Assembly: GCF_003369915.1 (NCBI RefSeq)
Contig: NC_046673.1
Span: forward strand, 13,500,001 to 13,564,000
DNA from: Drosophila miranda
Lineage: Eukaryota; Arthropoda; Insecta; Diptera; Drosophilidae
Direction of reading: 5' to 3'
Length of the DNA: 64,000 nucleotides
Shown here: positions 10,101-22,218 of the stretch, piece by piece
How the letters are laid out: each line of letters opens with the position of its first letter
Position numbering within the stretch: the stretch's first letter is position 1
The notes under the pieces: model-generated
What the model was told of the DNA's origin: nothing
The model's input: the letters and a program-made list of their open reading frames with translations, nothing else
The model's database searches: none
Translations under genes and position numbers: made by a program

Positions 10101-13100
10101 AGGAGGAGTAAAGTTGTATCAATAGGCCCGTAAGAAAGGCAAAAACCCAGCTCTGGGTCTCTATCTTCCAACATCCACACCGACTCATCGACTCGTCGTA
10201 TCGCTTACATTTGCAGGTTGGCGCCGAGCCACTCCAAGTGCCATCGAGGCGGCAGTCTCGTTCCGCCTGACCGAGCAGCGAATGACCCTTGGGGCAATCG
10301 TATTGAATTTTCTCGCCCAAAGTGAACTTCTTGCCCATGACAGTGGTGTTCTGCTGGGCATCCGGCGAGCCGCAAGACAATGGTGCTGCAAAATAAGAAA
10401 GAAACACCAAGGAAGGTTGAACATCCGTGACACTGGCACTGGCACTGGCACTCTCTCTCTTCTGTAAGACCTACTGTGCTGGCAGATGAAATGCAGATAG
10501 TCCAGATTGCAGCCCACATCGTTCCACAGCCAATTGCGTCCGCCATCGAGTACCACACAGTTCTGCTCGCCATTGTAGTTGTTGGGCTGATCCTTGCCCC
10601 AAGTGGGTTTCATTACAACTTCGCCTGAAAGAGCATTTAGCATTTGACAAGATGCAGACACAATATGCATGCTGGAGGACAGGACATACCATTCACCCAC
10701 TTCCAGGTGCGGGAGGTGATGCCCGGCTCTTTTTGAGCCCCGATCCAGACAAGCTGCGGCTTCAGTTCGGTCTTGCGGCGTTCCAGCTCGGACAGAATGT
10801 ATGCGCTGGTGGCGCCCCGAAAGTCGTGAACCAAATCGCCGCCTGTTCGGATAGAGGAAGGCAATTAGTCGCCCGTTTATTGTTGCTGCTGCTGCCCACA
10901 GTCAGAGCACCGCCACTCACCTGTCTGCTGGCAAATGGTTTGTGCCTTATCGAAGCTTTCTCCTTTGGTGATATGAAAGTCGTAGCAGGTTTTCGAGAAT
11001 GTCGTCACCACGGTGTCCACCCCGAGCTTGGGACTGAGGCAGCGGTCCATGGAGAACTCGTCGTTGGTGAACGTCTCCACCTCGCAGAGACTGAGGCTGC
11101 CCTCGACGCCCACCAGCTGGATGGCCACGTACTGGCCCACCAGCGGACGGGCGCAGGTGAATGTCTTGACCACGCCCTCGTCGAGGGTGCCCGGATACCA
11201 GGCGCAGAGCGGATTCCGCTGCAGATCCGCACTGCTGTTGCCCACTCGAATCTCGAGATCCTGCAACGGCTGGTGGCCACAGCAGCCGCGCGTCGTTATC
11301 CGCACCACGTGCACCGCCTGCGGTGTGAGGAGATCTACGCGCCACCAGGGCGACGGCTCCTTCTGTGTCTCCGAGCACTCCTGGCCATCGGGATTCTGAA
11401 AGGGACAACATTGAGCAACCATTGACACAGTCGGGATGAAAGCAAAAGCAAGGATCCAATCCTCTCACCTTGTTCCCCGGCTTGCCATCGTTGGCATAGC
11501 TCGCTGGACCGCTGCGCGTATAGGAGCTCTGATTGACCGGCTTGCGGTAAGCCACATTAACACCGCAGAAGGGCAGCTCTCGGTCCCAGCCGCTCCGTGC
11601 ATCGCACTTTATCGATGGAGATCCGAACAGCTCGTACCCCGCATCGCATTCGTAGTGCGCCTCCGATATTCCGGTCTCGCCGGCAACGGTTCGCACTTTG
11701 GCATTCAGCGGCACCGCCGGGGGACCACAAACTGGAAGCAGAGACAGAAACACACAAAAAATCTTGAGATCGTTGCCACCATCGGAACCATTCGAGCGGT
11801 TCCACGCCCAGGCACATGCAAAATCTAATTACGATATACACTAGTCTATACGTATATGGCCAGAGGTATGCACAGTGGCGGCCAATATAATAGCGGCTTT
11901 TCTATAAAATAATAATTAATATTATCAGAATTAAGAATCGCAAAAGAATACTCCAAGATATGATGAAAATAAAATATAATCTATAATATTATAATATTTA
12001 TAATAATATAATATATAATATTTTTGTGCAGAGGGATTTCTCTACCAAAAATTAATTTTTCAATTAAGTATTTTCTATGGAAATTGATTGTATTCTAAAA
12101 TAAATACACGAAATATTGAAAAAATGTTGTTTAAAATATTTGTGGAAGGAGTCCCCAGAAAATGCTTCAGCGAACAAAATTATGGCCGGCTTTTATGAGA
12201 AGAGCATCGAAGGAAGGTACTAAAACGTTAGAATTGTACAAATCGAGGCTTATGCGGCTCAGGCTCTACTACCAAGAAATTGAACTATTTTATTGACCGC
12301 AGCTGTACTACAAGCAAATTCAAGCGGTAAGTAGAGTAAAATGAATTATTGAACCATGTTTGACTTCGTATGAATAAATGTTTAGAAATAGAAGTATGAA
12401 TCATAGGCTGGAATGATATTTGCAAAGTGTGGTCTGGCGAGAACCCGCACTTCCCCAAAAGCGAAAAAAAAGTGAAACTTCTCCGTGACCTTGCAGCAAA
12501 ACCTGTACGGAAAGAAGCAGAAGAACCAGAACCCAGTGCAAGGAAGTGGCTTACGGATACGACATTGAAAAGGCACAAAAAAGGGGATTAAAAAACAGCA
12601 CCTGGGGAAACTATGATTCAGGATAATTAAACATGCCATCAAAATAGAGCTTACTAATAATTACAAACATATTGCACAATGAAGAGACATTTATTTAATA
12701 CTTTAGTTGGGGACAATTATGCAAATGTAAGACGAGTCGAATTTTTGTGCACCCCAGAGAGAAGGCCAGAGCCGAGTGTCATATGACCCAAGTCATTGTG
12801 CAAAAAATAAATGCATAAACGAGTACGAGAATACCCAAGATCTGCGATTAAAGTAAGTAACAAGTGGGACTCTCAGGTTTCTCTGTCTCGCTCGTACTCG
12901 TACCTAGTAATAAAATACAATAAAAAAAATGATTTAGAACACGTTGGCCAATTTGAGAAACCAGTTGAAATGTCAGATCAGAGCTTGGGTGGGGGCTGAG
13001 CTGACCAGCAATGCCTTATATAGTCGCCTGACGCCTAAACCTGGCTCTGGCGTGGGCGTTATGTTTTTTGTTGGGTTTTTTTTTCGTTATCTTTCACCTT

Positions 13101-16100
13101 TTGACCCTCGCATTTCCCATCGCCAAATGAAGTTCCCAGTCTCTAAACGAACAATTTGAGTTTAGAATATGTTTAAAGCCTTTTGTTCCCATCATAAATA
13201 TGCATAGGCCGCGTCGACTATGCAGATTTTGCACAATTTCAAGAATACAACTTTCTCACAATTGTACATTGTATCCATCCATAAATATTTGTAAGCATAA
13301 GTACGGGTATAGTGGAGAGGAAAAAGTCTACATAGTTAGCTGCTCAACACGAATAAAGAGCCAATTAGGTGGCGGACATACGAAAAGAATAAATAAGCAA
13401 AATAAGCACAAGGGAAACGGTTACACTCCCCATGTGAAAACACGTTTAAGCACGCTTGCCTGCCAGCCAAAGGGCAGGAAGTAGTAATGCCATCTGTCTA
13501 CAAGGAGAGAGAGAGAGGGAGAGGAACAACCGCTATTCAAAGAGAGCCAAGCCACCGGTATTCCATGCAAGACAAGATCTTCAATGAGAGCAAGAGACAG
13601 ACAGATGGGAGGACGGGCAAAGGTGAACAAGGGACAGACGGGCAGACGGGCAAAGGAGAACAAGAGACAGACAGGCAGTCTCTAAGGAGAGCAGGCGACA
13701 GACAGACAAGACAGTTTTTAAGGAGAGCAAAATGTGGACTCCAAGGAGAGTCACCAAAGAGAGTGAAGAGATCTTTACATATGTGTGTGTGTGTGTGTAC
13801 GAGTACCGTATGACTATTAAAAGGTAGAGCAGACCCCAGGGCTGTGTGCTGTCGTTGGTGGCCGGTGGCCTCGTTTTATTTTGTCTGTGTCTTTACTGCT
13901 TTTGTGGCTTTTCTGGCTTTTGTTGGCTTTTTCCTTTTCTTTTGGCCTATGATCCGATCCGCACAAGCTGGTGGAAGCCAACGCTCTCTGCGCGGCAATT
14001 TTGCATATGTTCCTTGAGTCTGAAACAGGCAGGGGCTTGGGTTGGGCGATGTTTTGCTGCCTGTTGCAGCTGTTGACGCTTGACGTCAGGTTTCTCGCGC
14101 CCTCTCTCTCGCTCTCTGACAAACAAATAAAACAACAGCAAGGAAAGCCCTGGCATGGGCTGAGGAAAACATTTTGGAATACTCTTGCAAATCCAGAATA
14201 CATATATACATACATACATATGTGCACATGTATATAATACCCCGATTTGGGTTTACTTTTGTATTTTTTTAAAATTGGTAGAGTTCTCTTTTGAAAGAAC
14301 CCCAGGAAAACGATCTTTACTGTGTAATATAATATTGCATTTTGAGTTAAATTTAGCAGCATTATCTATAAACATTTTAGAGAACTACCTGTGAAATTTG
14401 GTGAGATTATCTTAAAGAACAACCCACAGACGACTTGTTTTTTTTTGCAACTCATCAGTTTTTCCTTCATTTTAATGAAATATATAGAACGAATATGTTA
14501 AAATATCATTAAAATTATGGAACATTTTTTTACTACTTTGCGATATATTTAATGATCTCATTTTGGTAAGCCTTGCATTCAGAAAATGAAAAACTTTTCT
14601 CATATAAAATCACTTCAGGAAATATAGAACCTACATATGAACCTATTATATAAGAGTTTCACAAAAATCTACCTAGAACTGATAACAAAAATTGTATGCA
14701 CTTGAAACAATCGTAGAGGCCAATAAAAGCTACCAAAAAATCGGCTAGGATAAATACTGGAATACCCCTTACAAGGGTATAAGAAAAACTGCGCTAGCTG
14801 CGACGATGATGTTATTTATGCCAAGACAGCCAAAAAGCTGTTATTGTTATGAGCCTCGAATCGCATTCATCCGGTTTTACTGGTGTTTATGATACACACT
14901 CATCTATCCACCACCCTCGAGGGGGAGGGGGAGGCGTGTCACACCACGGAATCCCATAAAGCACAAATTTGTATGCGGCGAATTGATCGCAGAATGCAAA
15001 ATTATGGATGGGATTGGGGATCTGTGTAGGTATATGGGTAAATAGGGCAGACCAGACAGTCAGACAGTCAGGCGATAGCTAGGTACAGGTACAGGTAAGC
15101 AGCGATCGAATTTGTGCGATAGAAAGGTGGCCCGGCAGACCGAGTGCCGTTATGACAACATCGGGCCGCCAATAGCAAATACCCGAACGGAGCGGGGATT
15201 TGGATGTGCTGCACGTAGGAGGGCGCAATGCTCGGGGGCCGTAACATCCAGTGAAATGTTCAAACTCAATCACGTATCGGCCACACACCACACACCAAAC
15301 AGCAACAGCACCAGGCATGAACTTGTGAAACTTGTGAAGTAAGAATGTCACAAGCCCCAGAGCAAAAGCCAGCAAAGCAGTGGCCAAAGCGACCAAAGTG
15401 GCCAATGTGGCCTGGCCCCAACCATTTGCGGTGCCTGCCCCCAGTGGATGTGGATGGTTCGAACAGAAGTCTTACTCACAAATCGCTGACCGAACGGGGA
15501 AAACTTTCACTGCTCCACTGGAGAGCCGCCACAACAGCTTGTTCTCTGTCTCGTCGCGTCTCCCCGCCCCCTCGCCGGCTGGAGGCATTCGTCTCCAGTC
15601 TTTGAATGTTTATGGTTTCAGAATTCAGAAACTTGTTTTCAAAAATTTACTGCAGAGAGAAACGAGTGAGGCATCAGGGGCAGAGCCCTTACATCTGTTA
15701 GTGTTTTTACGATTGGTATTTATGGAATAATAACCAAAACTTCTTGAATATAAACCCTTTTGTTTTATTTACAACTTTCATTTATGTGTACATATATGGA
15801 GGTTCGGCATCTTTTATCTCAACTATTATGTTCAAGGGTTTCGGGATAAATCACATAGAGCAGAGAAAAGTATATTCATTTTTGATAGTTCCCCTGTAAA
15901 GTAGATGTTCTATAAAGCCTGTAATCTGTACCATATTCTCAATATCATAAATAAATCATAAATTCTATGGGAACACATTTAACATTAAAAAAAACTTGGT
16001 CTTTAATGCTCTTCAAATGAATTCGAAATAAACTAGTGAAATATTCCATTAAAAATGTATTTAAAAATAATATTTATAAAATGTTGTAATACAACGGTTA

Positions 16101-16875
16101 TTGACTTTTTTGGTTACCAATGAAGGTTTTTCTCATTTCCCTTGCTGCTCCCATTCTTCGCATTTCTCCCACTTTTCCGAGACTTATTCCCGAGAATGCA
16201 AGAACTAAATACCTGCATGTGGCACCGAGAATGCAAAAACAAAATGAATAAAATAAATCAAATACTCAATCATAATTTCTTTTTGTATTTAATTTATTTT
16301 TTGCCTGGCATCGAAGGATTTCGGCTTTATTTTACTTTTAAATTGATCAATAAAATTATTGATTTTAATTGAATAATTATTTTTCAGTATGCACACCTTC
16401 AAAACACCCAAAACGTTTTAATGGAACAAAAAAAACACCAGTAAAAATATAGAATAATACAGAGCTATAAAGTACCCATTCCTGTCTAAACGGAAGCATA
16501 TTCATTTACCCTCAAAAAAAGCAACATCTGATACAAAAAAGAAAGAAAAAACAGACTCTGATTCTCTGATCTTATCTGATCGTTGTTCGAGTTGGGGATT
16601 GACCCCATTTCTTTGACCACTTGCTAATTGGTAAATCGAGTGCAAGAATGAGGAGAATGATGGAGGGGGGTGGAGTACGGAGGATCGAATCGGATCGTGT
16701 GGTGATGGATTAAGGTCAATACTACTGTGAATAACTTAGTGAATACTTTTGTGAATATTTTCTGTGTATTTCTGAGTGTGGAGTGGAACTTACTTTGGCA
16801 ATTTCCGGCTGTGCATAGCATCATCAGCAGAAGCAGCAGCAGCATAATGGGGGACATTGGATACGAAAAAGTCAT
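7109..16875 (-). CDS. fw: Furrowed, selectin-like receptor: CCP + F5/8-type + C-type lectin + 10 CCP + TM
   Basis: Fourteen coding exons: 16875-16794, 11731-11469, 11395-10921, 10842-10690, 10624-10475, 10385-10209, 10094-9799, 9734-9326, 9258-9079, 9014-8888, 8807-8695, 8634-8281, 7851-7312 and 7242-7109. Phases close to 1150 residues. Exon 1 encodes a signal peptide (start MTFSYP; the frame is open to an upstream ATG, so the start is uncertain). Then come one CCP (Cys-Gly-Pro... about 29-85), a discoidin/fucolectin-like domain (about 88-250), a C-type lectin domain (about 255-373, with NWLWNDVGC), ten CCP modules (about 377-987), a transmembrane helix (about 1000-1022) and a 125-residue tail containing tyrosines (YDQI, YDAPYE). 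D. melanogaster furrowed is a cell-surface adhesion protein affecting eye and bristle morphology and planar polarity. Confidence 0.92.
7852..8280. other. fw intron carrying a truncated dispersed repeat
   Basis: This 429-bp intron is several times longer than its neighbours. From about 8072 to 8230 it matches the repeat family of the 48-55 kb region: an AGAGGGCGT word, then TTCTTCATTCTGGCTATAA and a GATCCGATCTGATCCAGATT-like block also present near 48,968-49,000. The insertion probably explains the extra length. Confidence 0.6.
8072..8230 (+). repeat. Truncated copy of the dispersed DINE-1-like repeat (in fw intron)
   Basis: It shares the order AGAGGGCG word, (GA)-rich, 'cattctggctataa', 'gatccgatctgatccag' with the copy starting at about 48,860. 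It is diverged and lacks the later GTCC/GTCT microsatellite part. Boundaries were judged by eye. Confidence 0.55.
11732..16793 (-). other. fw intron 1 (5.06 kb)
   Basis: The donor GTAAGT at 16793-16788 follows the signal-peptide exon; the acceptor at 11733-11732 precedes CCP1. Contents include an AT-rich, possibly transposon-derived block at 11,870-12,700, degenerate purine-rich tandem repeats at about 13,500-13,760, a (GT)n tract near 13,782-13,799, and paired CAGGTAC/CAGGTAA words at 15,085-15,097. No ORF in it looks like a gene. Long first introns like this often hold enhancers, but none can be identified from sequence alone. Confidence 0.75.
13500..13760 (+). repeat. Degenerate purine-rich tandem repeats in fw intron 1
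   Basis: Irregular copies of a unit around GGGCAAAGG(T/A)GAACAAGNGACAGAC recur at about 13,614-13,680, with looser ACAG/GACA repeats on both sides. Unit length is about 35-40 bp and copies differ by several bases. Confidence 0.55.
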
Positions 16876-17607
16876 GGCTCTTTTGAAAGCGTCCACCTCG
16901 CGGCGGCTACCCAACGACGACGGCGACGATGAAGATCTGAACAGCTGTGGTGGTGGTGGTTGTACTGTGTTGCAGCAAAACATTGACTGCTGTTGGCGGT
17001 TTTTAAATGTTACTGCGGCCGATGCGGTTTTTACTGACGTTTTTTGGCCGGAGTTACGGGTAGTACGGGTAGTGTGTTTGGGGTTGATGCTTGGCTGTTG
17101 GCTGTTGGATGCCGTTGGTCGTTGATTAGCTTGGAGGCTGCTGTAGCATCGTCAGCATCGATTAATTTATGCATACACTCGACGATTATTTATATATTTA
17201 TACAGATACGTATCTGTATCTCTATCTCTCTCTCTGTCTCTCTCTCCTCTATGCATATATATGAGATGAGGTGTATGCATGAACAACACCATACCATGTG
17301 AACATATAGCGTGAGGCCCGAGGGGCAGCGACTTCAGCGTTCATTAGATTTTCACTTTGCATTCACATTGGATTTTCCACCGCATAATTATTATGGTAGG
17401 TACTCGGTACGGCGGTGAAGATGATGATGATGATGATAATGTATATTACTGCACAAATAATAATTTACATTGTGATAATCATGAAAATCACAAAATCACA
17501 AAATCATAGGTGTGGGTCATTGACTCCACCTCCCATGCCCCTCCCCACCGCCTCTTTCTATGTCTATGTCTTTGCACCGAAACCGAATCACAAGCTTTCC
17601 TTCAGTG

Positions 17608-17608
<1 letters not shown>

Positions 17609-17642
<34 letters not shown>
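17609..17642 (+). repeat. (CA)17 microsatellite
   Basis: Uninterrupted CA dinucleotide tract of 34 bp upstream of fw. Confidence 0.9.
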
Positions 17643-17644
<2 letters not shown>

Positions 17645-20266
17645 CGCAGGCAGCTCTTTTTGATTGCCCTCGCTTCGAATCGATTGGAAAAGTAAAAGTA
17701 AACTTTAAATGGCTTCCCTTTTACGGGTTGGAATATTCAAAAGAATAAGCAAGCAAAAAGACAGCCAATAGAGCCGACTGTGCCCTGAGGGTTGACTGCT
17801 TTCAAGGTTGTTACGGCCAATACGGATCACTGGCCAACAGAAGCTACGTGTTTGGGATTTGGTGGGGAATTTTCATTACGCCCGGAGGATTCGTTGGCCA
17901 TCATAAACAACTTTCATTAGAGCGTGTGTCTCTCACTAATTATCAAAATTGGCTGCCTGGGTGCCTGGCTGCCTGATGGAAGAGTTAGGAAAGTTTCAGC
18001 TTCAGTTTCAGCTTTAGATTTTAGCTCTAATTTGCCAGATATATCCGGAGGTGCTAATTGGAACCATATGAGAAAGTACGCACACAGACACAGCACGCAC
18101 AATCGCACAGATACGAAAGACTTGTTTATTCCGAATTGTTCCCGATTTATGGCCAGATTTTTTGCATATTTCGGCTGGGAGGAGTCTCTGTTTCCAGGCC
18201 CATAATCACTTCACCATTCACAGAAAAACAAAGCAAACAAAAACAGAAACCCCACTCGCGGAGTGCACCTTAACTCCACACAAAAACAAAAAAGAGCACA
18301 TAGAAAAAATAAAGATAGAAAAATGAATGGCTGGCTACCTATGAACGTGAACTTATTACTCGTTTATGTGGCTCGCCTGCTGCATGTGCATGTGTGTCCA
18401 CATAGATATTGGATATTATTAACGGAGTTAACACCACTGCCTGCTGCCTGCCAAGAGTACGCTGAGAAGCGAAATAAAACCGACCCGAACGCGAACCGTA
18501 CGCCTGACACGTCTGCTTGGAATGAAAGTTGTCTTCTAACTGGTTTCCATCTGGTGCCTGGGCCGCGGACTGCGAATGCGAGTGCGAGTACTGCGCGTGT
18601 GCAACGCCGATCCGATCCGATCCCGATCCCGGTGCCGACGACGAGTCCGAGTCCGAGTCCGAACCGACTCGGCACCGTCACCATAAGGTTGATTGGTCGG
18701 TCGGTCGTTCGGTCGGTCGGTCGGTTGCTTGGTTGATCGCTTCGGTGGTCGGTTTTCAGCCGCTCGCTCGCTCGGTTTGCAGCAGCACGCTGGTCGCTGC
18801 TGGGCCTGTGTTTGTCATTGTGTGGCATTGTTGCCGACGCGAAATACAAACTGCGCAATCGCAGCACTGCTTTACACAATGGCTGCGAGGTTGGTTCCAT
18901 GGGTTCCCCAAGCTCCCCCGATCCCCACAAGGTTACACCTTTGGTTTTGCCACTGCCTTTAAATAAGAATTAATATTTGTTTTTTATTTTACATTTTTTT
19001 GGTTAATGAACGCAAAAAATGTGTGCATTTATTTATTTTTCATTTAAGCAATTACAACAAATATTATCTTATAAAGAAACAATAAATAGTTTACAATTTT
19101 AAAGAAGATTTTCTTAAAGATTTTTTTTTTAACAACGTCGCAGACAGACAGACCTTAATTTTTTTTTGGCCAGGACTAAATTACTTTATTTATAAAAAGT
19201 CGAGTTTTTGTAATTTAGTTTTAAAAAGATTTTTTACATTTTTTAAACATTTCTTTTATATACCCTTTTTTGTCTGTAAATCTGTGAATTTTACTATTAG
19301 AAATATATTTCAACTTTCATATTTATTATTTCCTTAAAGATTTGTCAGTAGGTATGTGTTTTTTCTTAAGACTAATTTGTATTTAATTTTTAACAAAAAA
19401 CAAACTGTTTTTACATCATTCACTTTGCATGGCTTAAATTTGAGCGTGTTTTGAGCATAGCATTATTTATTGTTGTCTTTGTTTTTATGGCCATCTTAAT
19501 TGGATTATTGAATCAACATTTTTAACACATCCATAAATACGAGGTATAGCGTTTAATCAATCTGTGCGACAATAGAATAACAGAAGAGGTTGGGCGGGTT
19601 TTTTTTATCTTTTTTTTTTTTTGTTGTGGTATAACTTTTTGGTGAAACCTCGCAGTGCACACTGTTGACGTAAAATGGCCTGGCTTTGTTGTTGTTTGTT
19701 TCTTTCGTTTTGTGTTGTTGGTCTGGTTGTAATTTTGCTGGCTAGTTCGGTCACAACAGAGACAACAGAGTAGACGACCCGAACCTGAGTACTACACAAT
19801 TCCACGATGAAAAATAAGACGACAAAAACCCGTACTAAAACTGGAGTACAGTAAGAGCTCTGCGCTCTGAGCTGTGCTCTGTGTTCTGTTTAATTCTATT
19901 AATTGGCAGGCAGAAACCTAAGCCGCCAACTGTGGCAAATAGTGGCAGTACAAGTACTAGCACCGATGGCCTGAGACTTGAGACTCGAGACTTTCTGATT
20001 ATATTCCCATACTTGTCCTAATTCCACTGACCAGCGGTCCAGCGGATCACTGACCACCGAACGATTGGAGTGGACTGAAAGAGGCAAGAGATACCGTAAT
20101 GGTCGGAGAGCCATTCGCAACGCCAGAGATTTCGGCAATGGTCGGGGTCGTCTGCTGCATTACGAAAACCAAACCCCCATGAAGATCAGCCACATCCCCG
20201 GTGGCAGAGATGGCAAAGATGCCAGAGATGGCAGCGATGGCTGTGGAGGGCTCAGGTGGCTCTGTC

Positions 20267-20314
20267 ACCGACCGACCGACCGACCGACCGACCGACCGAC
20301 CGACCGACCGACCG
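20267..20314 (+). repeat. (GACC)12 microsatellite
   Basis: Twelve near-perfect ACCG/GACC tetranucleotide units. The reverse complement, GGTC, is repeated about 1.55 kb upstream (18,690-18,728), so the two tracts could pair as an inverted repeat. Confidence 0.9.
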
Positions 20315-21840
20315 GAAGAGGGAAGCCAGATGAGCGTTTGATTATGCGACTCAAATGAAAGTTTTTCGCCATGTGATGTGGGAAGCAGAAGCAGTCGGAT
20401 TGGATTGGATCGGATCGTATCCGATCAGATCAGCGACCCCATGAGAACCGTGGGTGGTTTTTCCAAGATGGTAATGGAATGGTATCGGATCGCTAGGCGT
20501 CTCGCTCGTTGGTTCTTTCTGTCTTTCTGAATAACTACTCAAGCCAGGCCATTCATTATAATTTTGCAATAAATACATACATATGTAAGTACACATGTGT
20601 ATATGCGGGTAATCTGAAGTCGATTTGCCATTTCGCAAAAAAAAACTAAAAAATGCATTCGTCCGTTGCACAGTTTTGTCGTCTTCTTCCCATGAAACTG
20701 TGTGTCAGGTTATGGGTATTTGAACTAACGTTTGTAATGCTTCAGTTGGCAAATATTATTTAACATTTTTACTAATGAAATAACTGAATTAACTGCTGAA
20801 CAAAAAGCAATCCAATGGTCTTGCAACCCGAGGGCCAACAGAAGAGAAGCGCACAGAAGCAGAAATACAAAGAAAATAAAAAAAAACAAAAGCAAAATAA
20901 AATAAAAAAGAGCTACTAAAAAATATATATATGTACATACATTTATATATAAAACAACATTTTAGTTAAGTTGTCTTCGCCACTTGGGCAAGACCCCGCT
21001 TCAAACTGATTTTTGGTTTGAGCTACTTTTTTTTTGCTGCAGGTTTTTTCGGCTTAGATAACCCAAAGATCATATCACCACAAATGGGGTCTAAAAGAAT
21101 ACAACTTTAATATTTGTATCGTGATTTTTTCAGTGTCTTACATAGATATCATCAGCCAATAAGGAGTGTGTGTTCTGGTGCTTATATTTATGGTACATAA
21201 ATAAAGTTCTACGTAAAAATGTGTATTTTACAGGTACACTTACATGTTCTATGTAGTATGTAGATGTGCCGTCTCTACATGTTCTACATGTAGTGTAGAG
21301 TGTAGAAACGCGGCGGAACACTAGCAAAAGAAAAGAATTTGATCAGCTATTGGAATGCTCTTGCTTAATGTAATTTGGATGAAACAGCTATTATTAAAAG
21401 CGATTATATTTGTCCATGCTATGAGACACACAACCGGGAGATCGATCATTTGTCGAGGGGCCGGCCAACTTCCGTCTGTTGTGGCGTCAACTAATCTTTC
21501 ACTTTTCCTCAATCAAGTTTTTTTTTTTTTTCTTAGTGAGATCGGTTAACGACATCAATACACATACACACAGATGTATGTAAATGCCAGTACGAGGAAG
21601 TGGCCTCATGGTTCAACAACTCTCATATAACAACATCGAACCACCCAAAAAAACACCCATGAAAACGATGTATAGTCCTATAGTCATAGGACAAGCCAAA
21701 TGGAATCTAGTAGGGCCTTTTGAAAATATAAAAAAAAAAGATCAAAGCAACCCAAAATATTAATGTTCCTTATTCATTGAGTCGTAAAAACAAAACTAGA
21801 GCTACACTTGTATTCGGAACTATTTGTTTTATTTCAAAAA

Positions 21841-22218
21841 ATGACAGAAAAAACCGCAAGTGCAGACTTGCAGAAGTGTGCCGAGCCAGAGGTTAAGCCA
21901 TCACAGCCAGCAGTCCTCGAGATCATAGAAGAACTTGACAAACTTCGCGGACATTTTGAAAGTTTGGGCATTGAGTATTACGTGAACAAACACAAAGCGG
22001 AGGAAATTTACAAAACCATGGTTCGATTGAAGCGAGTCCGAGATGAATTTGAAAACAAGAAAGAGCGCTGCATGGAGCTGATTAAGCGCGATGGAGAAAG
22101 CAAAACCATTCTGGACGTAATCGAGTACATTGATGACTCATTGCATTACATCCGTTGTCTGCAGGATGATTACAGCATGCTAGGGATCGAAATAAAGAAA
22201 CCGATGCATCAAAGTTAA
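21841..22218 (+). CDS. Unrecognised 125-residue coiled-coil-like protein
   Basis: I do not recognise this protein. It is a single-exon ORF starting at an ATG (MTEKTASADLQ) with an A-rich upstream context (ttcaaaaa). The sequence is not low-complexity: it is charged and helical (IIEELDKLRGHFESLG, EEIYKTMVRLKRVRDEF, DVIEYIDDSLHYIRCLQ), with no signal peptide or transmembrane segment. The amino-acid pattern looks coding, unlike the ORFs around it. It lies alone between fw and the four-pass membrane gene. An AATAAA occurs near 22,529. It could be a small structural or complex subunit, or a lineage-specific (for example testis-expressed) intronless gene. Confidence 0.6.
   Translation: MTEKTASADLQKCAEPEVKPSQPAVLEIIEELDKLRGHFESLGIEYYVNKHKAEEIYKTMVRLKRVRDEFENKKERCMELIKRDGESKTILDVIEYIDDSLHYIRCLQDDYSMLGIEIKKPMHQS

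Larger units (their letters stand above)
16876..21840. other. fw upstream region, no recognised gene
   Basis: About 5 kb containing the unresolved fw 5' UTR and promoter. It holds a (CA)17 tract at 17,609-17,642, a CT-rich tract near 17,220-17,252, a GGTC-rich tract at about 18,690-18,728, a (GACC)12 tract at 20,267-20,314, and a very AT-rich block at 18,960-19,640. Short ORFs here are low-complexity and unconvincing. Confidence 0.6.

Noticed and set aside
16624-16983. Longer fw N-terminus from an upstream ATG at 16,983
   Set aside because: It would put about 36 polar residues before the hydrophobic core; the ATG at 16,875 gives a standard signal peptide. The longer form cannot be fully excluded.
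18263-18966. Open frames of 145-188 codons on both strands in 18.3-18.9 kb
   Set aside because: They are driven by GGTC, GATCC and CGAGTC tandem words; no splice context or protein-like pattern.
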